From the NCBI RefSeq assembly GCF_026094475.1, contig NZ_JAPELL010000002.1, forward strand, positions 310,001 to 374,000: a DNA stretch of 64,000 bases, given 5' to 3'. The notes under the pieces are model-generated. The model had not been told where the DNA came from. It ran no database searches and was given only the letters and a program-made list of their open reading frames with translations. Positions 27,715 through 39,722 of this stretch are shown one piece after another (the stretch's first letter is position 1; the number at the start of each line of letters is the position of its first letter). This DNA comes from Homoserinimonas sedimenticola. Its GTDB lineage: Bacteria > Actinomycetota > Actinomycetes > Actinomycetales > Microbacteriaceae. Position numbers and translations under genes: made by a program.

Positions 27715-27729
27715 CTGTCCCCGAGGATC

Positions 27730-28593
27730 ATGATCTTGCCCACGATCGCCGCACTCCGAGCATCCGCCGCCGCCTCGCTCACGGCGGCGGGCGTGCCCTC
27801 GCCTGACGCCGATGCGGAGCTGCTCCTGGGGCACGTCCTGGGCCTGAGCCGCGGTGAGGTGCAGGCCCGCGTGGTGATGGGATCACAGGTCTCCGACGCG
27901 GATGCCGCGGCCGTCGCCGAGCTCGTGGCGCGCCGCGCGGCTCGCGAGCCGCTGCAGCACATCACGGGGCGGGCGGCGTTTCGCTCCCTTGAGCTTGCCG
28001 TGGGGCCGGGCGTCTTCGTGCCGCGTCCGGAGACGGAGCAGGTCGTGCAGCTCGCGATCGACGCCCTGAACGCCTCCGCCACGCCCGAGCCCATAGCGGT
28101 GGATCTCGGTTCCGGCTCTGGGGCGATCGCATTGGCGATGGCGACGGAGGTTCCCCGTGCACGCGTCTTCGCCGCCGAGAACTCGCCGGAGGCGTACCCC
28201 TGGACCAAGCGCAACTTCGAGGAGAGCGGCGCGACGAACGCGCAGCTCGAGTTCGTCGACCTCGCCGAGGCCTTCCCCAATCTCGACGGCTCGGTCGACG
28301 TCGTCGCCTCGAACCCGCCCTACATCCCGTCGGCGGCGGTTCCGCGCGACCCCGAGGTGCAGCTCTTCGATCCGGAGCACGCGCTCTACGGGGGCGAGGA
28401 CGGGCTCGATGTGGTGCGGCGAGTCTCGACGACAGGGTTGCGGCTGCTGCATCCGGGCGGCCTGCTCGTGATGGAGCACGGCGAGGAGCAGGCGGCGGCC
28501 ATTGCCGAGCTGTTGCGGGCCGATGGCTGGTCGGGGATCTCCTGGCACCGGGATCTCCTGGGTCGCGACCGCGCGACGACGGCCATCCGCTGA
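27730..28593 (+). CDS. prmC: Release factor glutamine methyltransferase
   Basis: A 287-residue SAM-dependent enzyme that methylates the Gln of the release factor GGQ motif. The SAM loop is VDLGSGSGAIALAMA and the catalytic NPPY is in VVASNPPYIPSAA. The N-terminal helical RF-binding domain is present. The ATG at 27730 has GAGG seven bases upstream. Position after prfA matches its role. Confidence 0.96.
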   Translation: MILPTIAALRASAAASLTAAGVPSPDADAELLLGHVLGLSRGEVQARVVMGSQVSDADAAAVAELVARRAAREPLQHITGRAAFRSLELAVGPGVFVPRPETEQVVQLAIDALNASATPEPIAVDLGSGSGAIALAMATEVPRARVFAAENSPEAYPWTKRNFEESGATNAQLEFVDLAEAFPNLDGSVDVVASNPPYIPSAAVPRDPEVQLFDPEHALYGGEDGLDVVRRVSTTGLRLLHPGGLLVMEHGEEQAAAIAELLRADGWSGISWHRDLLGRDRATTAIR

Positions 28594-28631
28594 CGCGCGT
28601 CATCTCCCGCTACCGCAGAGGTCGCGCCCGC

Positions 28632-28637
28632 TAGGAT
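28632..28637 (+). promoter_or_regulatory. -10 box of the tsaC operon, probably leaderless
   Basis: TAGGAT lies nine bases before the ATG at 28647. There is no ribosome site. The transcript would start on or just before the start codon. Confidence 0.45.
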
Positions 28638-28646
28638 TGGGGCGAC

Positions 28647-29306
28647 ATGGCGACGATTCACGACTGCTCGGACCCCTCCGAGCTCCTCACCGGCATGCGG
28701 CTCGCCAGGACGGCGATCGCCCGCGGCGGCCTCGTCGTCATGCCCACAGACACGGTATACGGCGTAGCGGCCGACGCCTTCAGCCCCGAGGCCGTGCAGC
28801 GGCTGCTGGATGCGAAGGGCAGGGGACGCCAGTCGCCCCCGCCCGTGCTGATCCCCGACCTGGCGACCCTCGATGCCCTCGCGGCGGAGGTTCCCGACGA
28901 GGTTCGGGCGCTCGTCGATGCCTTCTGGCCCGGCGGGCTCACGGTCATCCTTCCCGCACGCGAGGGTCTCACCTGGGATCTGGGCGACACGGCAGGCACC
29001 GTCGCGCTTCGCATGCCCGCCAACCCGGTCGCGCTCTCGCTCCTCGCCGAGACGGGCCCGCTCGCGGTCTCCTCGGCGAATCTCACGGGGGAGCCGGCGG
29101 CGACGACGGCCCAGGAGGCTGAGCGGATGCTCGGTGACTCCGTCGCGGTCTACCTCGACGGCGGCGAGGGGGGCACCCTCGGCTCGACGATCGTCGACGC
29201 TTCCCGCATCCGTTCGGAGGGCATCCGCATCGTCCGGCACGGCGCCATCACGGATGCCGCGATCTCCGAGGTGCTCGAGGGGCACGGCGACGGCGCTTCC
29301 GCATGA
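28647..29306 (+). CDS. tsaC: L-threonylcarbamoyladenylate synthase (YrdC/Sua5 family)
   Basis: A 219-residue YrdC-domain enzyme making threonylcarbamoyl-AMP from threonine, bicarbonate and ATP for the t6A37 modification of tRNAs. Motifs: MPTDTVYGVAADAF, then AKGRGRQSPPPVL and SSANLTGEPA. The C-terminal Sua5 domain is absent, so it is the short TsaC form. It overlaps the next gene by ATGA. Confidence 0.95.
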   Translation: MATIHDCSDPSELLTGMRLARTAIARGGLVVMPTDTVYGVAADAFSPEAVQRLLDAKGRGRQSPPPVLIPDLATLDALAAEVPDEVRALVDAFWPGGLTVILPAREGLTWDLGDTAGTVALRMPANPVALSLLAETGPLAVSSANLTGEPAATTAQEAERMLGDSVAVYLDGGEGGTLGSTIVDASRIRSEGIRIVRHGAITDAAISEVLEGHGDGASA

Positions 29307-30547
29307 GGATCGTCTTCTATGTGCTTGTCGGCGGGCTCTCCGCCGTCGTGACGTTCGCGCTGTCGTTCATCATTCTCAAGCTGAGCCTGCGCTTCCGGCT
29401 CTACCCGAAGATCCGCGAGCGGGACGTCCACACGAGGCCCACTCCCAGGCTCGGTGGTGTCGCGATGTTCCTGGGGGTGCTCGTCGCCTTCGGGGTCGCG
29501 TCTCAACTCGACCGTTTCCATCTCGTGTTCGTCAATCCGGAACCCGTCCTCGGGCTCCTTGCGGCCGCCCTCCTGATCGTGCTGATCGGCGTCGCTGACG
29601 ACATCTGGGACCTTGACTGGCTCACGAAGCTCGCGGGCCAGATGATCGCTGCGGGCCTGCTCGTCTGGCAGGGTATCCAGCTCACAACGCTGCCGATCGG
29701 CGGCGTCACGATCGTCCCTCCCGTAACAGGGCTTGTGCTCACCGTCATCGCGGTGGTGCTCGTCATGAACGCCGTCAACTTCATCGACGGTCTCGACGGT
29801 CTCGTCGCGGGCGTCGCGCTCCTCGCCAACGGCGTCTTCTTCATCTACACCTACATCCTCTCCAACGGCATGGGGGAGTCGGAATACTTCAACCTGGCCT
29901 CGCTCATCACGGTGGCCCTCGCGGGCGCGTGTCTCGGCTTCCTTCCCCTCAACTGGCACCCCGCCAGGCTGTTCATGGGGGATGCAGGCGCGCTCCTCGT
30001 CGGGCTACTGATGGCGGCATCCGCAATCTCGGTCACGGGCCAGGTCGACCCCGCCGCCCTCGAGTCGGGCCGGCAGCTGTTGCCCGCCTTCATCCCGATC
30101 CTGCTGCCCTTCGCGGTACTGATCGTGCCGCTGCTCGACTTCGCGCTCGCCGTCGTCAGGCGGCTCAGGGCGGGCAAGTCCCCCTTCTCGGCCGATCGGC
30201 AGCACCTGCACCACCGGCTGCTCGACATGGGCCACTCGCACTTTCACGCCGTGCTGATCTTCTACGCCTGGACCGCCGTCGTCGCGATCGGAACGCTCCT
30301 TTTCATGTTCGTGCCGTGGGGCTGGGCGCTGGCCTTCGTCGCGGCAGGTTTCACCCTGAGCGCGTGGTTCACGCTGGCGCCGCTCACCAAGCGCAAGGTC
30401 CTCGAGGCGAGCGTGCAGCTCGCCCGCCCCGGCTCGGACGCCTCGATCGACGCGAGACTCGACCCGCTCGACGAGGCCGCGAACGAATCCATCCTCGACG
30501 ACGGCCGCCCCCTCCGCCCCCGACACCATTCGAAGGAACCATCATGA
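29303..30547 (+). CDS. wecA: Polyprenyl-phosphate N-acetylhexosamine-1-phosphate transferase (WecA/MraY family)
   Basis: A 414-residue integral membrane enzyme with about ten helices. It moves a sugar-1-phosphate from a UDP-sugar to the lipid carrier decaprenyl or undecaprenyl phosphate, the first step of arabinogalactan-, teichoic-acid- or polysaccharide-type polymers. Conserved loops: VGVADDIWDLDW, NFIDGLDGLVAGV, and the C-terminal SADRQHLHHRLLDMG. The HHRL motif separates WecA/TagO types from MraY. The gene is coupled at both ends by ATGA overlaps, with tsaC and the atpI-like gene. Confidence 0.93.
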   Translation: MRIVFYVLVGGLSAVVTFALSFIILKLSLRFRLYPKIRERDVHTRPTPRLGGVAMFLGVLVAFGVASQLDRFHLVFVNPEPVLGLLAAALLIVLIGVADDIWDLDWLTKLAGQMIAAGLLVWQGIQLTTLPIGGVTIVPPVTGLVLTVIAVVLVMNAVNFIDGLDGLVAGVALLANGVFFIYTYILSNGMGESEYFNLASLITVALAGACLGFLPLNWHPARLFMGDAGALLVGLLMAASAISVTGQVDPAALESGRQLLPAFIPILLPFAVLIVPLLDFALAVVRRLRAGKSPFSADRQHLHHRLLDMGHSHFHAVLIFYAWTAVVAIGTLLFMFVPWGWALAFVAAGFTLSAWFTLAPLTKRKVLEASVQLARPGSDASIDARLDPLDEAANESILDDGRPLRPRHHSKEPS

Positions 30548-30981
30548 GTGCCGTCCCCGTCCTCAAGCGAGTGCTGCTCTTCGGCTCACTCCTCGCCCTC
30601 GTCATCGCCGTGGTGGGCTCGCTCGTGGGCTTCGCGATCGCCGGGATGAGCGGAGTCGCGAGCGCACTGGTCGGCACGGGAATGGCCATGGTCTTCCTGG
30701 GGGTCACCTCGCTCAGCATCATCATCGCCTCGCGTTTCGACCTCGCGGCGTTCTTCGGAATCGTGATGGGGGCGTGGCTGCTCAAGTTCATCGTGTTCCT
30801 CGTGCTCGTCTTCGTGCTGAGGGATCAGCCGTGGGTGCACACCCAGGTGCTCTTCTTCAGCCTCGTGGCCGCGGTCATCGGAACCCTCGTCGTCGATGTC
30901 GTCGTCATCGCAAAGGCGCGAATGCCCTATGTCAGCGATGTCACGCTGCCCGGGGAGAGCGACGAGCGCGAGGGGCGCTGA
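30544..30981 (+). CDS. AtpI-like small membrane protein
   Basis: A 145-residue protein with four predicted membrane helices and a charged tail, just ahead of the ATP synthase genes. This is the place and shape of subunit I, which in other bacteria helps c-ring assembly or Mg uptake. Sequence divergence of AtpI is high, so the call rests mainly on context. The ATG at 30544 overlaps the wecA stop. Confidence 0.75.
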   Translation: MSAVPVLKRVLLFGSLLALVIAVVGSLVGFAIAGMSGVASALVGTGMAMVFLGVTSLSIIIASRFDLAAFFGIVMGAWLLKFIVFLVLVFVLRDQPWVHTQVLFFSLVAAVIGTLVVDVVVIAKARMPYVSDVTLPGESDEREGR

Positions 30982-31148
30982 GTGTACTCCTGTCGCCTCA
31001 ATTATTGATAGGGTTATTCCCGAAGCCCCCCTTTCTCGCCGCGTTCAACGACGCCCGGACTCTGGAGATAGAGCTGCTACTCAACGCTCTGACAACGTTT
31101 GTCCCCCTCGCCGTCGGTGATGATGGCGGGTTCCACTCACCGTCGATC
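30982..31148 (+). promoter_or_regulatory. Region between atpI and atpB, with uncertain atpB start
   Basis: An AT-rich patch around 31000-31020 contains TAGGGT (31009-31014), a possible -10 box for the atp operon. The atpB frame is open upstream of 31149 with no ATG or GTG near the expected N-terminus; TTG 31005 and a CTG at 31074 (GGAG six bases before it) are alternatives. Confidence 0.35.
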
Positions 31149-32190
<1,042 letters not shown>

Positions 32191-32210
32191 TTCTCCCCTA
32201 AGGAATTTCA

Positions 32211-32759
32211 ATGCTCAACGCACTGACTCTCGCCGCGGAGGCTGAGACGAAGAACCCGCTGATCCCCGAGGTCTACGACATCGTGTGGTCGCTGGTCGCC
32301 TTCGCCGTCATCCTCCTCGTCTTCTGGAAGGTCATCATCCCGCGGGTGACGAAGACGCTGGACGAGCGCGCCGAGGTGATTGAGGGCGGTATCGCCCGTG
32401 CCGAGAGCGCCCAGGCCGAGGCCAATGCCCAGCTCGAGAAGTACAACGAGATGCTCGCCGAGGCCCGCGCCGAGGCAGGCAAGATTCGTGAGCAGGCTCG
32501 TGTCGACGGCACCAAGATCCTGACGGAGCTCAAGGAGCAGGCCTCCGCCGAGGCGGCCCGCATCACTGCCAACGCGTCGGCCCAGATCGAGGCCGAGCGC
32601 CAGGCAGCGCTTGTCTCGCTGCGCAGCGAGGTCGGCTCGCTCGCACTTGACCTCGCGGCGGGCGTCGTCGGTCAGAGCCTCAGCGATGACAAGAAGGCGG
32701 CGGCACTCGTCGACTCCTTCCTCGCAGACCTCGAGGCATCCGAGAAGAACGGCAAGTAG
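32211..32759 (+). CDS. atpF: ATP synthase Fo subunit b
   Basis: A 182-residue stator subunit with one N-terminal membrane helix (about 22-42) and a long charged helix rich in Ala, Glu and Arg that dimerises and reaches F1. Downstream atpH follows after three bases. Confidence 0.96.
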   Translation: MLNALTLAAEAETKNPLIPEVYDIVWSLVAFAVILLVFWKVIIPRVTKTLDERAEVIEGGIARAESAQAEANAQLEKYNEMLAEARAEAGKIREQARVDGTKILTELKEQASAEAARITANASAQIEAERQAALVSLRSEVGSLALDLAAGVVGQSLSDDKKAAALVDSFLADLEASEKNGK

Positions 32760-32762
32760 ATC

Positions 32763-33560
32763 ATGGGATCAGCGACACGAGAGGCGACGGCGGCGTCCCG
32801 CGCAGCACTCGACGCCGCGGGAGCATCCGTCAACCTGGGCCTCGCCGAGGAGCTCTTCGCGGCGGGACGCACGATCGGCTCCTCGCTCCAGCTGCGCACG
32901 CTGCTGAGTGAGGCTGCGGGTGATAAGGAGTCGAAGCGCGCCGCGGTGCGCGCCGTCTTCGGATCCTCTCTCACGCCTACCGCTCTCACCTTGCTCGAGG
33001 CGGTCGTGTCGGGCCGCTGGTCATCCGTCGATGACATGCTTGCGGGCATCGAGGATCTCGGGCTTCGCGCCGTGGCGGCCTCGGCTCCCCAGGGTGCCGA
33101 CCTCGAGGGGGAGCTCTTCTCCTTCGGGGCGACGGTGACGTCGAACGCGGAGCTTGAGCTGGCTCTCGGCAGCAAGCTGGGAGACTCGGCGGCCAAAGCG
33201 GCACTCGTGGACCGGCTGTTCACCGCCACGATGTCCCGCGAGGCGCTGGCGGTTGTCCGACACCTCGTGCAGCAGCCGCGCGGACGGCGTGTCGGCCAGC
33301 TGGTGCGCGACGCGGCTCGCACCATTGCGGATGCCTCCGGCTACATCATCGCGACCGTGACGGCTGCGGCTCCTCCGACGGAGAGCCAGAGCTCGAAGCT
33401 GCGGCAGACCCTCGCTGCACGCTACGGCCGCGAGATCAAGCTCAACGTCGTGCTCGACCCCGCGCTGATCGGCGGACTCCGAGTCGCCATCGGCAACGAC
33501 ATCATCGACGGCAGCGTCGCAACCCGCATCGCCGACCTCAGACTGCAACTCGCCGGCTGA
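32763..33560 (+). CDS. atpH: ATP synthase F1 subunit delta
   Basis: A 265-residue delta/OSCP subunit joining the stator to the top of F1. This length, well over the 180 residues of E. coli delta, is usual for actinobacteria without a b-delta fusion. The conserved C-terminal pattern VTAAAPPTESQSSKLRQTL and LNVVLDPALIGGLRVAIG is clear. Confidence 0.96.
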   Translation: MGSATREATAASRAALDAAGASVNLGLAEELFAAGRTIGSSLQLRTLLSEAAGDKESKRAAVRAVFGSSLTPTALTLLEAVVSGRWSSVDDMLAGIEDLGLRAVAASAPQGADLEGELFSFGATVTSNAELELALGSKLGDSAAKAALVDRLFTATMSREALAVVRHLVQQPRGRRVGQLVRDAARTIADASGYIIATVTAAAPPTESQSSKLRQTLAARYGREIKLNVVLDPALIGGLRVAIGNDIIDGSVATRIADLRLQLAG

Positions 33561-33614
33561 GGCCGGCACTCAAGCCACGGTGCCATGAGGTGCCGCGAAG
33601 ACAAGGAAACGCAC

Positions 33615-35252
33615 ATGGCAGACGTAACGATCAGCCCGGATCAGATCCGCGACGCGCTCAAGGACTTCGTCAAGTCCTATGACCCCGCGAAGGCGACGAC
33701 CACCGAGGTGGGACACGTCGTCGACGCAGCCGACGGCATTGCACACGTCGAGGGTCTCCCCGGTGTCATGGCCAACGAGCTCATCAAGTTCCAGGACGGA
33801 ACGCTCGGCCTCGCCCTCAACCTCGACGAGAGCGAGATCGGTGTCGTCGTGCTCGGTGAGTTCAGCGGCATCGAGGCTGGCCAGGAAGTGACCCGCACGG
33901 GCGAGGTCCTCTCGGTGCCCGTGGGCGACGCCTACCTCGGGCGCGTGGTCGACCCGCTTGGCACCCCCATCGACGGCCTCGGCGAGATCGCTGCTGAGGG
34001 ACGCCGCGCCCTCGAGCTCCAGGCTCCTGGCGTCATGGCCCGCAAGTCGGTCCACGAGCCGATGCAGACGGGCATCAAGGCGATCGACGCGATGATCCCG
34101 ATCGGTCGCGGACAGCGGCAGCTCATCATCGGCGACCGCCAGACGGGCAAGACCGCGATCGCGATCGACACCATCATCAATCAGAAAGCCAACTGGGAGT
34201 CGGGCGACGTCAACAAGCAGGTCCGCTGCATCTACGTCGCGATCGGCCAGAAGGGCTCCACGATTGCCGCCGTCAAGGGCGCGCTCGAGGAGGCCGGCGC
34301 GATGGAGTACACGACCATCGTCGCCTCGCCGGCATCCGACCCTGCTGGCTTCAAGTACCTGGCGCCGTACACGGGCTCGGCCATCGGCCAGCACTGGATG
34401 TACGGGGGCAAGCACGTGCTCATCGTCTTCGACGACCTGTCGAAGCAGGCTGAGGCCTACCGCGCCGTGTCGCTCCTGCTGCGCCGCCCGCCGGGACGTG
34501 AGGCTTACCCCGGTGACGTCTTCTACCTGCACTCGCGTCTGCTCGAGCGTTGCGCCAAGCTCTCGGACGAGCTCGGCGCGGGCTCGATGACCGGACTGCC
34601 GCTCATCGAGACCAAGGCGAACGACGTCTCGGCCTACATCCCCACCAACGTGATCTCGATCACGGACGGTCAGATCTTCCTCCAGTCCGACCTCTTCAAC
34701 GCCAACCAGCGTCCCGCGGTCGACGTCGGAATCTCCGTCTCCCGCGTCGGTGGCGATGCCCAGGTCAAGTCGATCAAGAAGGTCTCGGGAACGCTTAAGC
34801 TCGAGCTCGCCCAGTACCGCTCGCTGCAGGCCTTCGCTCTCTTCGCCTCCGACCTCGACGCGGCCAGCCGCCGTCAGCTCGCGCGCGGTGAGCGTCTCAC
34901 GGAGCTCCTGCGTCAGCCGCAGTACTCGCCGTACCCCGTTGAGGACCAGGTCGTCTCGATCTGGGCCGGCACGAACGGCAAGCTCGACGAGGTTCCTGTC
35001 GAGGACGTGCTGCGCTTCGAGCGCGAGCTGCTCGACTACCTGCGCCGCAACACGAAGGTGCTCGACACCCTGCGCGACACCAACGTGCTCGACGACGACA
35101 CCGTCAGCGAGCTCGAGGCGGCCGTGGACAAGTTCAAGCTCGAGTTCCAGACCGGCGAGGGCAAGCCCCTGATCTCTGCCGGCAAGGAGGAGTTCGAGGA
35201 GCTCGAGGCCGAGGACGTCAACCAGGAGAAGATCGTCAGGCAGAAGCGCTGA
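33615..35252 (+). CDS. atpA: ATP synthase F1 subunit alpha
   Basis: A 545-residue non-catalytic nucleotide-binding subunit. The P-loop is [11 protein letters not shown] near residue 175, and the arginine finger region is [14 protein letters not shown]. The start ATG at 33615 ([10 protein letters not shown]) is chosen over an upstream in-frame ATG at 33585 because GACAAGGAAA precedes it. The C-terminus has an acidic extension ([13 protein letters not shown]). Confidence 0.98.
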   Translation: MADVTISPDQIRDALKDFVKSYDPAKATTTEVGHVVDAADGIAHVEGLPGVMANELIKFQDGTLGLALNLDESEIGVVVLGEFSGIEAGQEVTRTGEVLSVPVGDAYLGRVVDPLGTPIDGLGEIAAEGRRALELQAPGVMARKSVHEPMQTGIKAIDAMIPIGRGQRQLIIGDRQTGKTAIAIDTIINQKANWESGDVNKQVRCIYVAIGQKGSTIAAVKGALEEAGAMEYTTIVASPASDPAGFKYLAPYTGSAIGQHWMYGGKHVLIVFDDLSKQAEAYRAVSLLLRRPPGREAYPGDVFYLHSRLLERCAKLSDELGAGSMTGLPLIETKANDVSAYIPTNVISITDGQIFLQSDLFNANQRPAVDVGISVSRVGGDAQVKSIKKVSGTLKLELAQYRSLQAFALFASDLDAASRRQLARGERLTELLRQPQYSPYPVEDQVVSIWAGTNGKLDEVPVEDVLRFERELLDYLRRNTKVLDTLRDTNVLDDDTVSELEAAVDKFKLEFQTGEGKPLISAGKEEFEELEAEDVNQEKIVRQKR

Positions 35253-35303
35253 CGAACAGTCGACCGACACGTACCGAACCACTGACTGAGGACTGAGAGA
35301 AAC

Positions 35304-36203
35304 ATGGGAGCGCAACTTCGGGTCTACCGGCAGAAGATTCGTTCTGCCCAGACGACCAAGAAGATCACCCGTGCCATGGAGCTGATCGCGGCGTCCCGCA
35401 TCGCCAAGGCGCAGGCCCGCATGGCCGCATCGACTCCGTACTCGCGAGCGATCACCCGGGCCGTGTCGGCCGTGGCCACGTTCTCGAATGTCGACCACAT
35501 CCTCACGACGGAGCCGGAGAAGGTCGAGCGCGCCGCGGTCGTCATCTTCTCCTCCGACCGCGGACTCGCGGGCGCGTTCAACTCGAACGTGCTCCGCGAG
35601 GCGGAGGAGTTGGCCTCGCTGCTGCGCAGCCAGGGCAAGGAGGTCGTCTACTACCTCGTCGGCCGTAAGGCGGTCGGGTACTTCACCTTCCGCAAGCGCG
35701 ACTTCATCGAGAGCTGGGTCGGCGAGACCGACAACCCCGTCTTCGACACGGCCCAGGACATCGGGCAGCGCCTGGTGGATGCGTTCGTCACGCCGGCCTC
35801 TGAGGGTGGCGTCGACGAGATCCACATCGTCTACAACCGCTTCGTCAGCATGCTGACCCAGAGCCCTGAGGTCGTTCGCCTGCTGCCGCTCGAGGTCGTG
35901 GAGGGCGTCGAGGAGCCGGATTCCTCCGACGTGTTCCCGCTCTACGAGTTCGAGCCCGAGGTGGGAGATGTCCTCGACGGGCTGCTCCCCGTCTACATCG
36001 AGAGCCGGATCTTCAACGCGATGCTCCAGTCGGCGACGGCCAAGCACGCGGCGACGCAGAAGGCCATGAAGTCGGCCAGTGACAACGCCGACAAGCTCAT
36101 CCTCGACTACACCCGGCTGGCGAACAATGCGCGTCAGGCGGAGATCACCCAGCAGATTTCCGAGATCGTGGGCGGCGCTGACGCCCTGTCGAGCTCGAAA
36201 TAG
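35304..36203 (+). CDS. atpG: ATP synthase F1 subunit gamma
   Basis: A 299-residue central shaft subunit. The N-terminal helix ([20 protein letters not shown]) and the C-terminal helix ([20 protein letters not shown]) form the coiled coil that turns inside alpha3beta3. Length is typical for actinobacteria. Confidence 0.97.
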   Translation: MGAQLRVYRQKIRSAQTTKKITRAMELIAASRIAKAQARMAASTPYSRAITRAVSAVATFSNVDHILTTEPEKVERAAVVIFSSDRGLAGAFNSNVLREAEELASLLRSQGKEVVYYLVGRKAVGYFTFRKRDFIESWVGETDNPVFDTAQDIGQRLVDAFVTPASEGGVDEIHIVYNRFVSMLTQSPEVVRLLPLEVVEGVEEPDSSDVFPLYEFEPEVGDVLDGLLPVYIESRIFNAMLQSATAKHAATQKAMKSASDNADKLILDYTRLANNARQAEITQQISEIVGGADALSSSK

Positions 36204-37739
<1,536 letters not shown>

Positions 37740-37741
37740 TC

Positions 37742-38011
37742 ATGGCGAGGCCGCTCAGCGTCAGCCTCGTCTCGGCCGACAGCGAGGTGTGGTCCGGCGA
37801 GGCCACCATGGTGGTCGCCCGGACGACCGAGGGTGAGATCGGCATTCTCGCCGGTCACGAGCCGATGCTCGCGATCCTCGGCTCCGGCGAAGTGCGCATC
37901 ACGCTCGTCGACGGGGGCACCGTCTCCGCCGACGCCGCCGACGGCTTCCTCTCGGTCGAGCACGACACGATCACGATCGTCGCGCGTCACGCGGCGCTCG
38001 CGAACGCCTGA
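37742..38011 (+). CDS. atpC: ATP synthase F1 subunit epsilon
   Basis: An 89-residue epsilon subunit consisting of the N-terminal beta-barrel (LSVSLVSADSEVWSGEATMV, then TTEGEIGILAGHEPML). The two C-terminal inhibitory helices of longer epsilon subunits are missing, as in many actinobacteria. The start ATG at 37742 follows the atpD stop by two bases. Confidence 0.95.
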   Translation: MARPLSVSLVSADSEVWSGEATMVVARTTEGEIGILAGHEPMLAILGSGEVRITLVDGGTVSADAADGFLSVEHDTITIVARHAALANA

Positions 38012-38039
38012 TTTCACGCACTCTCACGCCCCGGCGTCG

Positions 38040-38801
38040 ATGCTGCTGATCCTTCCCCCCTCCGAGTCCAAACGGGCCGGAGGGGAGGGGGCAGCGATCG
38101 ACCTGGGGCGTTTGAGTTTTCCCGAACTCACGCCGCAGCGCGCGAGCGTCCTGGCGGCGCTTGAGGAACTCGCCGTCGACCTGGACGCGATGGCGGCCGC
38201 GCTCAAAGTGGGGGAGGGGCTGAGGCAGGAGATCGAGCGCAATCGAGAGCTCGTGACATCCGCGACCCTGCCCGCTCTAGAGCGCTTCACGGGCGTGCTG
38301 TACGACGCCCTCGACGCAGCGACGCTCGGGGAGGGCGAGCGAGCGTTCGCGGGGCGTCACATCGCGATTCACTCGGCGCTCTTCGGGCTGATCGGCGCCA
38401 GCGACGCCATCCCGGCATATCGGCTCTCACACGATTCGCGGATACCCGGCGTCTCGCTCAAGCGCACGTGGGCGCGCGCCATCGCCGATACCCTCGAGCG
38501 GCGGGAGGGCATCATCCTTGACCTGCGCTCCGAGGCCTACGCGGCTCTCGGGCCCGCTCCACGCAGGCCCGATTCGTTCTTCGTCCGGGTGGTCGCGGAG
38601 GACGGAGGGGGGCGACGTCGCGCTCTCAACCACTTCAACAAGAAGGGCAAGGGCGAGTTCGTGCGGGCCGTGATCCAGTCTGGGCAGGTCTTTGCTGACG
38701 CGGATGCGCTCATGCGATGGTCAGCGTCGGCCGGGTTCCCCCTCGACCACGGGCGCGAGGGCGAGCTCGAGCTCGTTGTCGCCAACTCTCTCGCCGCCTG
38801 A
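38040..38801 (+). CDS. yaaA: YaaA-family protein (DUF328, peroxide stress)
   Basis: A 253-residue YaaA-like protein. In E. coli YaaA limits free iron after hydrogen peroxide stress and binds DNA. Conserved motifs: ILPPSESK at the start, VLYDAL, the HSALFGLIGASDAIPAYRL segment and the C-terminal NHFNKKGKGEFVRA. The start at 38040 is set by the conserved MLLILPPSESK. Confidence 0.9.
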   Translation: MLLILPPSESKRAGGEGAAIDLGRLSFPELTPQRASVLAALEELAVDLDAMAAALKVGEGLRQEIERNRELVTSATLPALERFTGVLYDALDAATLGEGERAFAGRHIAIHSALFGLIGASDAIPAYRLSHDSRIPGVSLKRTWARAIADTLERREGIILDLRSEAYAALGPAPRRPDSFFVRVVAEDGGGRRRALNHFNKKGKGEFVRAVIQSGQVFADADALMRWSASAGFPLDHGREGELELVVANSLAA

Positions 38802-38838
38802 ACCGACAGGGGCCACTAGGCCTGGGTCCCATCGCCGC

Positions 38839-38844
38839 TACCAT
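38839..38844 (+). promoter_or_regulatory. Leaderless -10 box of the IclR regulator gene
   Basis: TACCAT is followed by six bases and the ATG at 38851, with no ribosome site. It also argues against longer upstream starts. Confidence 0.5.
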
Positions 38845-38850
38845 TGCGGC

Positions 38851-39651
38851 ATGGCGGATGCGGCGACAGGCTCCATGGTCGCGCGGGTCGCGCTCATCCT
38901 CCGCGCCTTCGACGAGGACCACGATTCGCTGACTGTCTCGGAGCTCGCATCCCGCACAGGACTCCCGGTCGGCACGGCACACCGCATCGCGGGCGATATG
39001 GTCGCGGAGCGGCTTCTCGACCGCAACGGTACGAGGTACTCGATCGGTACGGGCCTGTGGGAGCAGGGGGAGCTCGCGGCAGTGAGCCTGCGCTTTCGTG
39101 AGATCGCCCTTCCCTTCCTGCTGTCGCTCTATGAGGCGTCGGGGGAGAACGTGCATCTGGCGATCCTCGACGAGGGCGAAGCGCTCTACGCCATGCGGCT
39201 GGTCGGCCATCGCTCCGTCCCGACGATCAGTCGGATGGGCGGCCGCCTGCCCCTGCACACGACGGGCGTCGGCAAGGCGCTGCTCGCGTTCCAGGACGAG
39301 GAGTTCCTTCGCGACTTCTTCTCACGTCCGCTCGAACGCCCGACCGTGCATTCCCGCGTCGATGAGGGATCGTTGCGCGCCGAACTCGAGGCAGTGCGTC
39401 GCCACGGCTTCAGCGTGACGAATCAGGAGATGACGCTCGGCAATGCCTCCATCGCGGTCCCCATCTTCGTCGCGGATGGTCCGCCCTACGCGGCGGTCGG
39501 ACTCGTCTCTCACCTGACACGGGCCGACACTCGGCGAGTGGTCCCGATGCTGAAGGATGCGGCATCCGGGATCTCGGAGGCGCTCGGCGTCAGTCTCGAC
39601 GGGGGAAGGCGACGCTGGCGGGATGTCTTCCACACGGCCATTCAGCGCTGA
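38851..39651 (+). CDS. IclR-family transcriptional regulator upstream of the pca operon
   Basis: A 266-residue IclR regulator with an N-terminal winged helix (about 10-70, LTVSELASRTGLPVGTAHRI) and a C-terminal effector domain (GRLPLHTTGVGKALLAF, VTNQEMTLGNASIAVPIF). It lies 71 bases ahead of pcaH on the same strand and is the likely local regulator. IclR proteins sense aromatic intermediates in several pca systems. The second IclR protein at 47390-48229 looks closer to PcaR. Confidence 0.9.
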   Translation: MADAATGSMVARVALILRAFDEDHDSLTVSELASRTGLPVGTAHRIAGDMVAERLLDRNGTRYSIGTGLWEQGELAAVSLRFREIALPFLLSLYEASGENVHLAILDEGEALYAMRLVGHRSVPTISRMGGRLPLHTTGVGKALLAFQDEEFLRDFFSRPLERPTVHSRVDEGSLRAELEAVRRHGFSVTNQEMTLGNASIAVPIFVADGPPYAAVGLVSHLTRADTRRVVPMLKDAASGISEALGVSLDGGRRRWRDVFHTAIQR

Positions 39652-39663
39652 TGGCCAGGATTC

Positions 39664-39681
39664 TTTCCACTGAGTGAGAAA
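39664..39681. promoter_or_regulatory. Candidate operator upstream of pcaH
   Basis: TTTC, CACT, a central G, AGTG and GAAA form a near-perfect palindrome with one extra A between AGTG and GAAA. It is 41 bases before the pcaH start and directly after the IclR gene. The sequence differs from the palindromes before the importer operon, so it may answer to another regulator. Confidence 0.4.
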
Positions 39682-39722
39682 TAACCATTGGCGCTCGGCG
39701 TCCGCGCTGAAAGTCTTCCTTC

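Noticed and set aside
28591-28602. Perfect 12-base palindrome TGACGCGCGTCA at the prmC stop.
   Set aside because: It has no loop to form a terminator and no promoter context; the GC-rich palindrome is likely chance.
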